A stretch of 40,229 nt of DNA, from the NCBI GenBank assembly GCA_023394955.1, contig JAEWZY010000008.1, positions 1-40,229 on the forward strand. Reading direction: 5' to 3'. This document shows, in pieces, positions 6,706-14,960 of the stretch (position 1 is its first letter; each line of letters starts with the position of its first letter). The translations under genes and the position numbers were made by a program. The notes under the pieces were generated by a model. That model was not told where the DNA came from. It ran no database searches and worked only from the letters and a program-made list of their open reading frames with translations. Source of the DNA: Bacillota bacterium. Lineage in GTDB: Bacteria; Bacillota; UBA4882; UBA8346.

Positions 6706-7776
6706 CTACTTCATTTTGGCGATAATCGCATCCGCCATTTGACTGGTCCCAACCGCGGTCGGATCATTCCGGTCCGGTTTCATATCATAAGTAACGGCTT
6801 TGTTTTCCGCTATCACCGCCGCCACAGCCCGTTCCAGACCATCGGCCGCCTCAGTCTCGCCGATATGCCTCAACATTAGCATCCCGGATAGAATCAACGC
6901 CGTCGGATTGACCTTGTTCTGCCCTTTATATTTGGGGGCCGAACCATGGGTCGGTTCAAACAGGGCTACGCCATCCCCAATATTGGCTCCCGGCGCGACT
7001 CCCAAACCGCCAACTAATCCGGCGCAAAGATCGGAAAGAATATCCCCATACAGGTTCGGCATTACCAATACATCAAAAGCTTCCGGACGCTGCACCAGCT
7101 GCATACACATGGCATCAACCAAAACTTCTTCGTAAGCGATCTGCCCCTCATATTCCTTGGCCACTTCCCGGGCAACCCGGTAAAAGAGTCCGTCGGTAAA
7201 TTTCATGATATTCGCCTTAGCGACGGCGGTCACTTTTTCCCTGCCGTTTTGGATCGCATAATCAAAAGCATATTTGACAATCCTCCGGCAGCCGGTAGTC
7301 GATAAAGGCTTGAGCGAGATCGCCGAGTCCTCCCGAATTTTACCTTTGGACATGGCGATGATTTGTTTAGCCTCCGGAGAACCCAGGTCAAATTCTACAC
7401 CGGCGTATAGGTCTTCAGTATTTTCCCGAATCATGACCACATCAATATTCTGATATCGGGAACGGACTCCCGTGTAGGATTTGCAAGGACGAACACAAGC
7501 GTACAGATTTAAGGCGTGCCGCAGGGCAACGTTAACACTGCGGAATCCGGTCCCGATCGGAGTGGTAATCGGTCCTTTCAAAGCCACCTTATTGCGGCGG
7601 ATTGATTCCAAAACAACCTCCGGTAGCGGCGTGCCGAATTTATCCATCACGTCCACACCGGCATCATGGACTTCCCAATCGATTTTAACTCCGGTGGCCT
7701 CAATCACCCGGCGGGTTGCCTCGGTCAACTCCGGTCCGGTCCCATCCCCCGGAATCAAGGTAATCTTATGAACCAA
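6706..7776 (-). CDS. icd: NAD(P)-dependent isocitrate dehydrogenase (IDH/IPMDH family)
   Basis: The 356-residue enzyme belongs to the beta-decarboxylating dehydrogenases. Residues near 85-105 (KGPITTPIGTGFRSVNVALR) and the segment MIRENTEDLYAG match the substrate-binding loop of isocitrate dehydrogenases of the mitochondrial/NAD type rather than leucine-pathway LeuB. Metal-binding aspartates lie in the NLYGDILSDLCAGL segment, and the cofactor loop is EPTHGSAPKYKGQNKVNPTA. It would oxidise isocitrate to 2-oxoglutarate in the TCA cycle. The start is TTG at 7776 with AAGGAG 9 nt upstream. Homoisocitrate dehydrogenase is an alternative within the same clade, but no AAA-pathway neighbours are present and the window carries the DAP route. 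The acquired island lies just downstream. Confidence 0.87.
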   Translation of the reverse strand: MVHKITLIPGDGTGPELTEATRRVIEATGVKIDWEVHDAGVDVMDKFGTPLPEVVLESIRRNKVALKGPITTPIGTGFRSVNVALRHALNLYACVRPCKSYTGVRSRYQNIDVVMIRENTEDLYAGVEFDLGSPEAKQIIAMSKGKIREDSAISLKPLSTTGCRRIVKYAFDYAIQNGREKVTAVAKANIMKFTDGLFYRVAREVAKEYEGQIAYEEVLVDAMCMQLVQRPEAFDVLVMPNLYGDILSDLCAGLVGGLGVAPGANIGDGVALFEPTHGSAPKYKGQNKVNPTALILSGMLMLRHIGETEAADGLERAVAAVIAENKAVTYDMKPDRNDPTAVGTSQMADAIIAKMK

Positions 7777-7915
7777 AATGATTCGCTCCTTCCAAAATAG
7801 TTGTTATTTAAACAAAACACAAGTTCGACAAATAATGTTCTATATTCCTGCCGTTTCCGTTATGAATACAAAATACCCGGGAAGCAATAGGCTGAAAGAA
7901 TCCTGCTCTCTCCAA

Positions 7916-8407
7916 TTAATATCCGTTCGCTTCCTTCAAATTGATATTCTCTTCCCATACCCAATCCGCCACCAGGTATTCGGCATACTTACCCGGTTCA
8001 TCCCGGACGATCACTTTTTCAATACCGGCATTAATAATCATCCTGGTGCACATCCGACAAGGTCTGGTTTTAGGGGTGAACTCGCCGGTATTAGCGTCCA
8101 AGCAAGCTAAATAAAGGGTCGCGCCTAACATGCTGATCCGATCGGCGTGGATTATGGCATTGGCTTCGGCATGCACTGAACGGCAGAGCTCATAACGTTC
8201 TCCCGGAGGTATGTGCGCCGCTTCTCTGGGACATTGGCCCAAATCGCAACAATTAACAGTGCCCCGTGGCGCTCCGACATAACCGGTGCTGATGATTTGC
8301 CCGTTTTGAACTATAACCGCCCCGAACTTCCGGCGCAAACAGGTTCCTCGTTCCGCAACCTGCGTCGCGATGTTTAAATAATACTCTTCCCAGGATGGCC
8401 TCGTCAT
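7916..8407 (-). CDS. comEB: Deoxycytidylate (dCMP) deaminase, ComEB type
   Basis: The 163-residue protein has the zinc-dependent deaminase signature HAE (79-81) with C117 and C120 in PCRMC. Further conserved features are TGYVGAPRG (41-49) and extra Cys residues (53-54, 59) of dCMP deaminases. It converts dCMP to dUMP, the substrate of thymidylate synthase; thyX is found at 35044-35724 in the same window. I chose the ATG at 8407, 7 nt after GGGGG; another ATG at 8413 is in frame. A longer frame to 8491 would overlap the glycosyltransferase and has no better start. The GT4 gene ends 31 nt upstream on the same strand. Confidence 0.9.
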   Translation of the reverse strand: MTRPSWEEYYLNIATQVAERGTCLRRKFGAVIVQNGQIISTGYVGAPRGTVNCCDLGQCPREAAHIPPGERYELCRSVHAEANAIIHADRISMLGATLYLACLDANTGEFTPKTRPCRMCTRMIINAGIEKVIVRDEPGKYAEYLVADWVWEENINLKEANGY

Positions 8408-8438
8408 TATCATACCCCCAAAGCTTTTGGAAACACAT

Positions 8439-9584
8439 TCATTTCTTTCGTCGTAGAACTTCATTAAATAATTGGAGATATTCCTCGGCAATCCGTGGGT
8501 GGGAATATCTTTCCGCTGTGAGGAGCGCTTCGCGCTTAAAAGCAGCCAGCCGTTCCGGATTAAAAGCTAGATCCAAAACCGCTCCCGAAATAGCTTCCGT
8601 ATTTTCAGCCACTAATAACCCGTTTTGCTCATTGGTAATCGTATCATTGGCCCCCGCGGCCGATACGGCGACTATTGGCACTCCGGCAGCTAAAGCCTCC
8701 AATTGGGCCAATGGTTTAACCTCCGATTTGGATGTCATTACGAACAAGTCTGCCGTCGCCAAATAATTAGGAACCAATGCCGGATCGACCATGCCTGTGA
8801 AAATGACTTTCTCCTCAATTCCCATTTCGGAGGCTAGTTGTTTCAGACCTTTCAAAGCCGGGCCGTCGCCTACGATCATTAATTTAACCGGTTCGGGGGC
8901 TTTGGTTAGAATGATCCGGAACGATTGTAAAAGAAGGCCTAAATTTTTCTCCGGCGCCACCCGGCCGATATTGATTAAGATTTTTTCCTTTGAAAGCCGA
9001 TATTTCTTCTTTACCAAGTCGCTATTGGCCGTTTGAAATCTGGTCAGGTCCGTCGGGTTGGGAATAACTTGAATATCATTGGTAACCCCGTATCTTAAAA
9101 GAATTTGCCTGGCTGTATCCGCCGGAGTAGTTATTTGGTCAACTGACTGAGCAAAACTCCGGACTTGATTTTTAGAAAACCACCTTACCAAAGAGGAAGG
9201 CAAAGGCACATAATGGGTGTATTGATCGTATTGAGTATGAAAAGTATAAACGATCGGCGTTTTCCTGCTTCGCGCCAGTTTAAGAGCTAACGGGCCTAAC
9301 ACGAAAGGATGATGGCTGTGAATTATATCATAATCCAATCCCTTTAATGCTTTTGAAATTTTAGGCGAATAAGGAATGGCAACCGGATATTTCACTTTCC
9401 GGGTGAGATCGACGGCCGGATACCGGTAGATTCCGGGTTCTACATCAACATAATCATCGAATTTCGGCGTAAAGATATCAACTTCATGTCCCAGTTCTAT
9501 AAAACCTTTACGCAGCAAACTTACAGCTCCGACCACTCCGTTAACTAATGGTTGGTAGCAATTGGTAAATACAGCGATCCGCAA
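8439..9584 (-). CDS. GT4-family glycosyltransferase (diacylglycerol glucosyltransferase-like)
   Basis: This 381-residue GT-B protein has an N-terminal acceptor domain (TNCYQPLVNGVVGAV near residue 8, HSHHPFVLGPLAL near 90) and a C-terminal donor domain (NIGRVAPEKNLGLLLQSF, GDGPALKGLKQLA, TSKSEVKPLAQLEALAAGVPIVAV). The E-x7-E type donor site is present. It resembles 1,2-diacylglycerol 3-glucosyltransferases and related GT4 enzymes of Firmicutes and Thermotogae, so a membrane glycolipid product is plausible. Other GT4 roles cannot be excluded. Start is TTG at 9584 with GGAGG upstream. The dCMP deaminase follows closely. Confidence 0.85.
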   Translation of the reverse strand: MRIAVFTNCYQPLVNGVVGAVSLLRKGFIELGHEVDIFTPKFDDYVDVEPGIYRYPAVDLTRKVKYPVAIPYSPKISKALKGLDYDIIHSHHPFVLGPLALKLARSRKTPIVYTFHTQYDQYTHYVPLPSSLVRWFSKNQVRSFAQSVDQITTPADTARQILLRYGVTNDIQVIPNPTDLTRFQTANSDLVKKKYRLSKEKILINIGRVAPEKNLGLLLQSFRIILTKAPEPVKLMIVGDGPALKGLKQLASEMGIEEKVIFTGMVDPALVPNYLATADLFVMTSKSEVKPLAQLEALAAGVPIVAVSAAGANDTITNEQNGLLVAENTEAISGAVLDLAFNPERLAAFKREALLTAERYSHPRIAEEYLQLFNEVLRRKK

Positions 9585-10048
9585 TAGTCATGCCTCCATA
9601 TAATTGTACTAGATATGTCGCGATAAATTTTTTGACCGCCTGAATTATTGCGACATATTTTCCCTGATTATAAATTGAAATAAATACTATAATTTGCTCG
9701 TTTCCATCCATGATTTAAGGATGGAAAGGCATCATCAAAATTCATTTCAATCTATATCTCTTTAACTCTAAAAAATTAATATTCGGCATCCATCCAATTA
9801 TCCCTTCAGATTACGGATGACAATCGACAAGCATTGGATTAGAATATGAATTACTTTGCGCAAGGGGCTGGTAATCTCGATTGGAAATTACCAGTCCCAA
9901 AACTCAAGCACGCCAATTGCCTCCGGAATACAATAAAGCCCCGAGTGGAGCGCAGCGTCGGCCTTCCCACTAAGGGCGGTTCTCAAGATTCATTGCAAGT
10001 CATTCCGATAGATCATACCGCTATTAAAAGATTTTTCCCTCAGTATCT
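9585..10048. other. Gene-free interval between GT4 gene and sbp
   Basis: No supportable gene lies in these 464 bases. The left part is AT-rich and should hold the GT4 promoter. At about 9872-9898 CTGGTAAT and ATTACCAG form a perfect 8-bp inverted repeat with an 11-nt loop. A GC-rich segment around 9940-9990 looks compositionally different. A 68-codon plus-strand frame at 9846-10052 has no ribosome-binding site and no recognisable similarity. Confidence 0.5.
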
Positions 10049-10417
10049 TTAGTTTAGATCTTTACTTTTACCGCCGGCATGCCACCACCAAAAACGTTCA
10101 AACAACTCTTCCCTGATTAAGGATAGGTTTTGGAATAGCCTGATGCTAAAAGCCACTACCGCTCCGATATAAATATCAACTCCCCAAATATCACCCATAT
10201 AGGCTAATAGGGAAGCCAAGGCCGTATTCGTAAAAAAGCTGCTGATAAATTTGAAAAAGACAAACTTCTGTTCCAATTGGGCCCTAATACCGCCAAAAAT
10301 AGCGTCTAGAGCGGCTAAAATAGCGATAGCCGTATATTTCACTAAACTGACGGGAATATCGAAGGGCATCAGAATACCGATAAGAATCCCGATGATCGCT
10401 CCCAGAATAGTTAACAA
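10049..10417 (-). CDS. sbp: Small basic membrane protein Sbp (DUF1290)
   Basis: The 122-residue protein consists of about four hydrophobic helices and carries the family hallmarks ILAALDAIFGGIRAQLE, FISSFFTNTALASLLAYMGD and DIYIGAVVAFSIRLFQNLSLIR. In Bacillus, sbp sits between the DUF881 gene and ftsA/ftsZ, and here it also directly follows a DUF881 gene. I chose the TTG at 10417, which lies 1 nt after the upstream stop and 9 nt after AAGGAGG; a longer frame to 10453 would overlap the previous gene by 35 nt. The molecular function is not established. The C-terminus (about 12 polar residues) is longer than I expect. Next to mreB here, it supports a link with cell shape or division. Confidence 0.88.
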   Translation of the reverse strand: MLTILGAIIGILIGILMPFDIPVSLVKYTAIAILAALDAIFGGIRAQLEQKFVFFKFISSFFTNTALASLLAYMGDIWGVDIYIGAVVAFSIRLFQNLSLIREELFERFWWWHAGGKSKDLN

Positions 10418-10418
10418 A

Positions 10419-11111
10419 TTATATTTCCTCCTTAGCCGGTTGGGCATGTTCAAAGGTAAGGCTTCCTTTATAGGCCGGAATAAGCAGGCGATCAGCCTTT
10501 TCCACTACAAATTTAAGGTTAAAAGATAATATTTGTTGTTCTACGAATCCCCCCGGCATCATTAAAGCGTTTTTTAAGTTGTCCGGATCGCCGATTGCCT
10601 CAATCACATAAGGTGGCGCCAGCCTTTTAGTATCAATTAAAATAGTAGTGCCCGCGCAGCTAAATCCGGAGGAATGGGCAATCCGGTTGCCGTTGACTGA
10701 GATCGCCTCTGCTCCCGCCGCTCTTAATTCATTGACTAATAATTCTAATTGATCATAATGGACTACATAAAACATGGGATCTTCATATTCTTTTAATTCC
10801 CGTTCCGAATCGCTCAAGGTAATCTTTAACCCTTTTCCGGCAAGAGGTATCAAACCGGCAACCATCTTCAACCTGATGACTTCCCGATCCCGGTCATATT
10901 CTTTTAACTGTTGGCGAAGGTAGGCGTTTTCCTGTTCTAACCTATTAATTGACATCTTCTGGCTGTTAAACATTTTAACCAGCTCCGGGATCTGCCTGGT
11001 CGGTAAATTGGCGCGCATTTTTAGACCGGTCTTAAGTTGCATCACTAATAACATACTTAAAACCATCGCGACAATTCCCACTCCCAATTGCCAACTTCTG
11101 TATTTAAACAA
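10419..11111 (-). CDS. DUF881 (YlxW/YlxX-type) membrane-anchored protein
   Basis: The 230-residue protein has an N-terminal transmembrane helix (about residues 8-26), a coiled-coil stretch (about 45-80, INRLEQENAYLRQQLKEYDRDREV) and the DUF881 domain (GKGLKITLSDSE, HYDQLELLVNELRAAGAEAISVNGNRI, PPYVIEAIGDPDNLKNAL). Firmicutes usually have this gene beside sbp near the division cluster. The coiled coil facing the outside suggests an interaction role at the septum, which is inference. Start is TTG at 11111 with AAGGAG 8 nt upstream. It is translationally coupled to sbp. Confidence 0.88.
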   Translation of the reverse strand: MFKYRSWQLGVGIVAMVLSMLLVMQLKTGLKMRANLPTRQIPELVKMFNSQKMSINRLEQENAYLRQQLKEYDRDREVIRLKMVAGLIPLAGKGLKITLSDSERELKEYEDPMFYVVHYDQLELLVNELRAAGAEAISVNGNRIAHSSGFSCAGTTILIDTKRLAPPYVIEAIGDPDNLKNALMMPGGFVEQQILSFNLKFVVEKADRLLIPAYKGSLTFEHAQPAKEEI

Positions 11112-11180
11112 ATAAAACGCTCCTTAATTAAACCGATTTAATCTTAATTTATTCACCATAATCCTAAAAAATCCTTTTAA

Positions 11181-11294
11181 TTAATCGACTGGAGGACAAA
11201 GGCTTTCTGCCCCCCAGTAACCTTTGAGCATACTAAAAATGCCGGATAAAATTTCCGGCGGTTTAGCATCTTCATCGCGCTTGATACTGGACAT
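11181..11294 (-). CDS. Possible 37-residue small protein (hypothetical)
   Basis: Between mreB and the DUF881 gene, a 37-codon frame begins at an ATG and encodes MSSIKRDEDAKPPEILSG followed by a short amphipathic, aromatic tail ending in CPPVD. The composition looks protein-like, and the frame lies on the strand of its neighbours. However, the ribosome-binding site is poor, and a hairpin with a T run (CCGCCGG...CCGGC, around 11243-11266) falls inside it, so it may instead be the mreB terminator region. Confidence 0.3.
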   Translation of the reverse strand: MSSIKRDEDAKPPEILSGIFSMLKGYWGAESLCPPVD

Positions 11295-11346
11295 ACTACA
11301 TCAGTGACGCTTTTATTATAATTATCAATCGTCGACTATCAATCCC

Positions 11347-12387
11347 TCAAGTGGCCCGCTTGGCTGCTACCAAAACCTTTGATAATAAGTTAATATGTTC
11401 CAAGGTCTTCCCGGTCCCCATCGCCACACTGGATAAAGGGTCATCGGCTACTTTAACCAACATTCCCAATTCCTTGCTGAGTAATTTATCCAAGCCTTTC
11501 AATAAGGCCCCGCCTCCAGTAAGGGTAATCTCCTTGAACATAATGTCCGCCACTAGTTCCGGAGGGGTCCTTTCAATAGTCAACCGCGCCGCGCCGATAA
11601 TGGCGTTAAGGGGTTCCCGGAGGGATTCGCGGATCTCCTCCGAAGTAATTTGAATTACTTTTGGAAGCCCGGTGACGTGGTCCCTTCCCCGAACATCATA
11701 TTTAATTTCCGATTCCAAAGGGTGAGCGGAGCCCATGTAAACCTTGATATCTTCCGCGGTTCTTTCGCCGATCATCAAGTTATAATTGCGCCGGATATAT
11801 TTAGCGATCGCTTCGTCCATGCTGCTTCCCCCTACCCGGACCGATTGGCCGGTGACGATTCCGCCTAATGAAATCACCGCTACATCAGTAGTGCCGCCGC
11901 CAACATCGATCACCATGTTTCCAGTAGCCTCATGGACCGGTAAACCGGCTCCGATAGCGGCCGCCACTGGCTCTTCAATCAAATATACTTCCCGGGCTCC
12001 GGCATTAACGGTAGCCTCAATGACAGCCCGCCGTTCAACATCGGTAGTGCCGGAAGGAACGCTCACCACCACCCGGGGTTTTATAAAAACACTTCCCCGG
12101 CAGGCTTTACGGATAAAATGCTTGATCATTTCCCGGGTAATTTCAAAATCAGCGATTACCCCTTCCCTTAGGGGACGGATTGCCAAAATATCCCCCGGAG
12201 TTCTGCCAATCATTTGGCGGGCCTCGACGCCGATGGACAATACCTCTTTGGTTTTTTTGTTGATCGCTACTACCGATGGCTCACGCAAAAGAATACCTTT
12301 CTTGCCCTCGTAAACCAGGCAATTAGCTGTTCCCAAATCAATCCCCAGATCCTTCATGAAATGTCGGGTAATAAACCTGACCGGCAT
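11347..12387 (-). CDS. mreB: Rod shape-determining protein MreB/Mbl
   Basis: The 346-residue actin-like ATPase shows the phosphate-1 motif GIDLGTAN (15-22), phosphate-2 motif VIDVGGGTTDVAVI and adenosine motif TGGGALLKGL. Other conserved segments are PSGTTDVERRAV and EEPVAAAIGAGLP. It polymerises under the membrane and guides lateral wall synthesis. The N-terminus is about 10 residues longer than usual (MPVRFITRHF before MKDLGIDLG); this may add to the membrane-binding helix seen in many MreBs. The ATG at 12387 has GGAG 5 nt upstream, while the inner ATG lacks a site. mreC/mreD are not adjacent, so it is more like Mbl or MreBH in context. Downstream are the DUF881 gene and sbp. Confidence 0.93.
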   Translation of the reverse strand: MPVRFITRHFMKDLGIDLGTANCLVYEGKKGILLREPSVVAINKKTKEVLSIGVEARQMIGRTPGDILAIRPLREGVIADFEITREMIKHFIRKACRGSVFIKPRVVVSVPSGTTDVERRAVIEATVNAGAREVYLIEEPVAAAIGAGLPVHEATGNMVIDVGGGTTDVAVISLGGIVTGQSVRVGGSSMDEAIAKYIRRNYNLMIGERTAEDIKVYMGSAHPLESEIKYDVRGRDHVTGLPKVIQITSEEIRESLREPLNAIIGAARLTIERTPPELVADIMFKEITLTGGGALLKGLDKLLSKELGMLVKVADDPLSSVAMGTGKTLEHINLLSKVLVAAKRAT

Positions 12388-12438
12388 TTTATCTCCAACT
12401 TTCTTTATAAAAATTATTTAAAGGATATTGCTTTATCC

Positions 12439-12849
12439 TTAATCCTGGTCCAAAATTTCATCGCGATATTCTTCATTAACTCTAAAGAGAAGTCTTTCCA
12501 CTTCCCCATTGGATAGAAAAAGCTCATCAGGCTCTAGGATTTTTATCTTACGGAACTCTTCCCTCAAAGTAAACTGCATCAAATCTTCGATCGAATCGGC
12601 GTCAACCGTCAATTCCAGCGGAGCGTAGGCAACTTCCCCATGGTTTACTATATCCGGTATTGAATAGACTTCCCCGTCCTCGTTTAGTTCTTCAACGTTC
12701 AGCCCTTGAAAAGGTAAATTACGTAACAGCGATACCTGTCTGGAACGTAAGATTTTGGCAGCCTCTTGCAAATTACGGCGTTTCCAAAAAAACTTTCTTC
12801 CCCCGTCCTCGGCTTTGAAATCAAGTCGAATCTTGGCCTTAACCGACAT
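12439..12849 (-). CDS. Hypothetical protein, 136 residues, acidic C-terminus
   Basis: I do not recognise this family. The protein is soluble with no membrane segment. It starts with a basic part (KAKIRLDFKAEDGGRKFFWKRRNLQEAAKILRSRQ), has a central mixed region, and ends strongly acidic (EEFRKIKILEPDELFLSNGEVERLLFRVNEEYRDEILDQD). It is preceded by AAGGAG and sits 9 nt after rluB and 51 nt before mreB on the same strand, so it belongs to the operon phoP, phoR, rluB, this gene, mreB. The tight packing says it is a real gene. A role tied to ribosomal RNA modification or cell shape would be speculation. Confidence 0.75.
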   Translation of the reverse strand: MSVKAKIRLDFKAEDGGRKFFWKRRNLQEAAKILRSRQVSLLRNLPFQGLNVEELNEDGEVYSIPDIVNHGEVAYAPLELTVDADSIEDLMQFTLREEFRKIKILEPDELFLSNGEVERLLFRVNEEYRDEILDQD

Positions 12850-12858
12850 CTAAAGACT

Positions 12859-13608
12859 TCAACTCCTTATTTTTCGGTTCGGTTTCTCAATTACTTCCTT
12901 TAGCTTCAATAATTCCTCAAGTTCAAATTCGGTCGGGCGGCGGTAAGCCCCCGGTTTCAATGTCCCCAAAGTTAAAGGACCCATCGCCTCCCGATGCAGC
13001 GTCAGGACTGGGTGGCCGATCGCCCGCATCATCCTTTTAACTTGACGTTTTCTTCCTTCCCTCAGGGTAATTACGATGATAGCATTCCCATTTTCGACTT
13101 TATCTAATGCAATTTTTGCCGGAACAGTCGGGCCGTCCTCCAACAAAATTCCCCGTGCTAGCCTTTGCAAGTCCGAAGGCGCGGGCGTTCCGGAAACTTT
13201 GACCCGGTATACTTTTTCTACCAGATGGCGGGGATGAGTCAAGGCTAAGGCAAGATCCCCATCGTTAGTGAAAAATAATAGCCCGGAGGTATCAAGGTCC
13301 AATCTTCCGACCGGATACAACCGGGTTTTTGTTTTCGGCAATAAATCAATTACGGTAGGACGTTGAAATGGATCCCGCACTGTACTCAAGTAACCCGGCG
13401 GTTTATGCAGAACCAAATATTCATACTCACCCAGTCCTTTGATGGATTTACCATCAACCTCCACTTGATCGTCTTGGGGATTGATCCGAATCCCCATTTC
13501 ACTAACAACAACTCCATTGACTTTGACTTTTCCCGCCCGGATTAATAAATCGGCCTGACGACGAGAGGCGACTCCGGCCTGGGCTAAATATTTATTCAGT
13601 CTTTCCAT
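12859..13608 (-). CDS. rluB: Pseudouridine synthase, RsuA/RluB family
   Basis: The 249-residue enzyme has an N-terminal S4 RNA-binding domain (RLNKYLAQAGVASRRQADLLIRAGKVKVNG, 3-32) and a catalytic domain with the conserved GRLDLDTSGLLFFTNDGDLA, whose first Asp is the nucleophile. The later motif EGRKRQVKRMMRAIGHPVLTLHR is also typical. RluB members modify 23S rRNA near position 2605; RsuA-type modification of 16S cannot be fully excluded. The ATG at 13608 follows GGAGAA and lies inside the last 17 nt of phoR, so translation is coupled. The unknown 136-residue gene follows after 9 nt. Confidence 0.92.
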   Translation of the reverse strand: MERLNKYLAQAGVASRRQADLLIRAGKVKVNGVVVSEMGIRINPQDDQVEVDGKSIKGLGEYEYLVLHKPPGYLSTVRDPFQRPTVIDLLPKTKTRLYPVGRLDLDTSGLLFFTNDGDLALALTHPRHLVEKVYRVKVSGTPAPSDLQRLARGILLEDGPTVPAKIALDKVENGNAIIVITLREGRKRQVKRMMRAIGHPVLTLHREAMGPLTLGTLKPGAYRRPTEFELEELLKLKEVIEKPNRKIRS

Positions 13609-14959
13609 CCAAGTTCTCCTTCACCGGCGCAACGTCCGGTATGGTCACCTTGAACTCGCTCCCCTTGCCAAATTCGCTTTGGACGGCGACTTTTCCCCCA
13701 TGCCGTTCAACGATATGTTTGACAATGGATAATCCAAGGCCTGTCCCGCCCATCTCCCGGGACCTTCCTTTATCAACCCGGTAAAAGCGTTCAAAGATCC
13801 GGGAGAGATTCTCGGTGGGGATTCCGTACCCGGTGTCTCTCACATAGATTATTGTTTCCCCTTTTTCTTTCAATGTCCCCACCGATATTTTACCACCGGG
13901 AGGGGTATATTTAACCGAATTATCAATTAAATTAATGAACAGCTCTTTTATTAGACCCTCATCACCCCAAAGGACTTTAGCCTGAATATCCTTGTCCAAT
14001 TTTAGTTTCTTCTCATTAATCCGGTTGGAAATCGACAAAATAACACTATCAACCAACGGCTCAAGTTCTACCTGTTTCTTCCGCAATTCAGTTTGGCCGG
14101 ATTCCAGTTTCGACATATCCAATAGATCGTGGATTAAATTGTTCAAGCGTTCCGCTTCTTGAAAAATAATGGTCATAAACTTACGGGTAGTATCTTTATC
14201 TTCCAGGTCACCATCGAGTAAGGTCTCGACAAAACCTTTGATTGAGGTTAACGGGGTCTTTAATTCATGAGATACATTAGCGACAAAGTCTTTACGCATC
14301 GTTTCCAAACGGCGTAATTTAGTTACATCGCCGATAACCGCGACTACTCCTCGGATCTCTTCCACTTCATCGCGGATTGGCGCTAAGCGCAAGTTCAAAA
14401 CCCGTTCCGGAGTGGACCATTTAATCTCCTTTTCAACTGGAAATCCTTTTACGTAAACTTGATGAAAGACATCACCCAGCTCGGAATCGGGAAAAACTTT
14501 ATACGGAAACTCTCCTACTCCCTCGCCGTGGGTCAAATTAAATAACTCCGCGGCCATAGGGTTTATCAAACTGATTCTCCCGGTAATATCGGTGGCCACA
14601 ACCCCTTCCGACATACTGGAAAGAATCGCTTGGATCTCCTCCATCCTCCCGTGTAAAGTACTAAGATGGCTGGTATGGGACCGCTCCAATTTTTCCAAAC
14701 CCTTGGCTAAACGTCCATACAAGTCATCCCGCCGCGTTACCCGGTTTTTAAAAGGAGCGCCCAACCGTAAATTATCCATAAACTCCAGTATTTCTTCTAA
14801 AGGCGCCCGCAACCAACGTGACATCAGCCAGCCAATGCCGAAAAACCAAATGAATGCGAAGAAACCGAACCGTGAATTTTCCCAGAGCTGTCCCGCTAAC
14901 AAAAATGGCAAAAAAAGAAGGAGGAGAAATCCTCCTAGCTGCCAATAAATTGTTTTCAT
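13592..14959 (-). CDS. phoR: Sensor histidine kinase, PhoR type
   Basis: The 455-residue kinase has two N-terminal helices (about residues 7-25 and 31-46) joined by a loop of only a few residues, a HAMP-like linker, a PAS domain (about 110-210, SMSEGVVATDITGRISLINPMA), HisKA with the phosphorylatable His in FVANVSHELKTPLTSIKGF (H231), and HATPase with N-box NLIDNSVKYTPPGG, G1 DTGYGIP and G2 GGTGLGLSIV. The minimal outside loop means signals are probably read in the membrane or by the PAS domain. The ATG at 14959 lies 1 nt after the phoP stop, with GAGGTG upstream; a GTG at 14968 is a weaker choice. Phosphate response is inferred from family only. Confidence 0.9.
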   Translation of the reverse strand: MKTIYWQLGGFLLLLFLPFLLAGQLWENSRFGFFAFIWFFGIGWLMSRWLRAPLEEILEFMDNLRLGAPFKNRVTRRDDLYGRLAKGLEKLERSHTSHLSTLHGRMEEIQAILSSMSEGVVATDITGRISLINPMAAELFNLTHGEGVGEFPYKVFPDSELGDVFHQVYVKGFPVEKEIKWSTPERVLNLRLAPIRDEVEEIRGVVAVIGDVTKLRRLETMRKDFVANVSHELKTPLTSIKGFVETLLDGDLEDKDTTRKFMTIIFQEAERLNNLIHDLLDMSKLESGQTELRKKQVELEPLVDSVILSISNRINEKKLKLDKDIQAKVLWGDEGLIKELFINLIDNSVKYTPPGGKISVGTLKEKGETIIYVRDTGYGIPTENLSRIFERFYRVDKGRSREMGGTGLGLSIVKHIVERHGGKVAVQSEFGKGSEFKVTIPDVAPVKENLDGKTE

Positions 14960-14960
14960 A

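Noticed and set aside
8408..8491. N-terminal extension of the dCMP deaminase to 8491
   Set aside because: It overlaps the end of the glycosyltransferase gene, and the extension lacks family similarity; a strong GGGGG site supports the start at 8407.
9846..10052. 68-codon plus-strand ORF upstream of sbp, and a T-box-like phrase (AAGGGCGGTTCTC) inside it
   Set aside because: There is no ribosome-binding site or recognisable protein, and the phrase does not match the conserved T-box antiterminator well, nor is there a plus-strand gene behind it.
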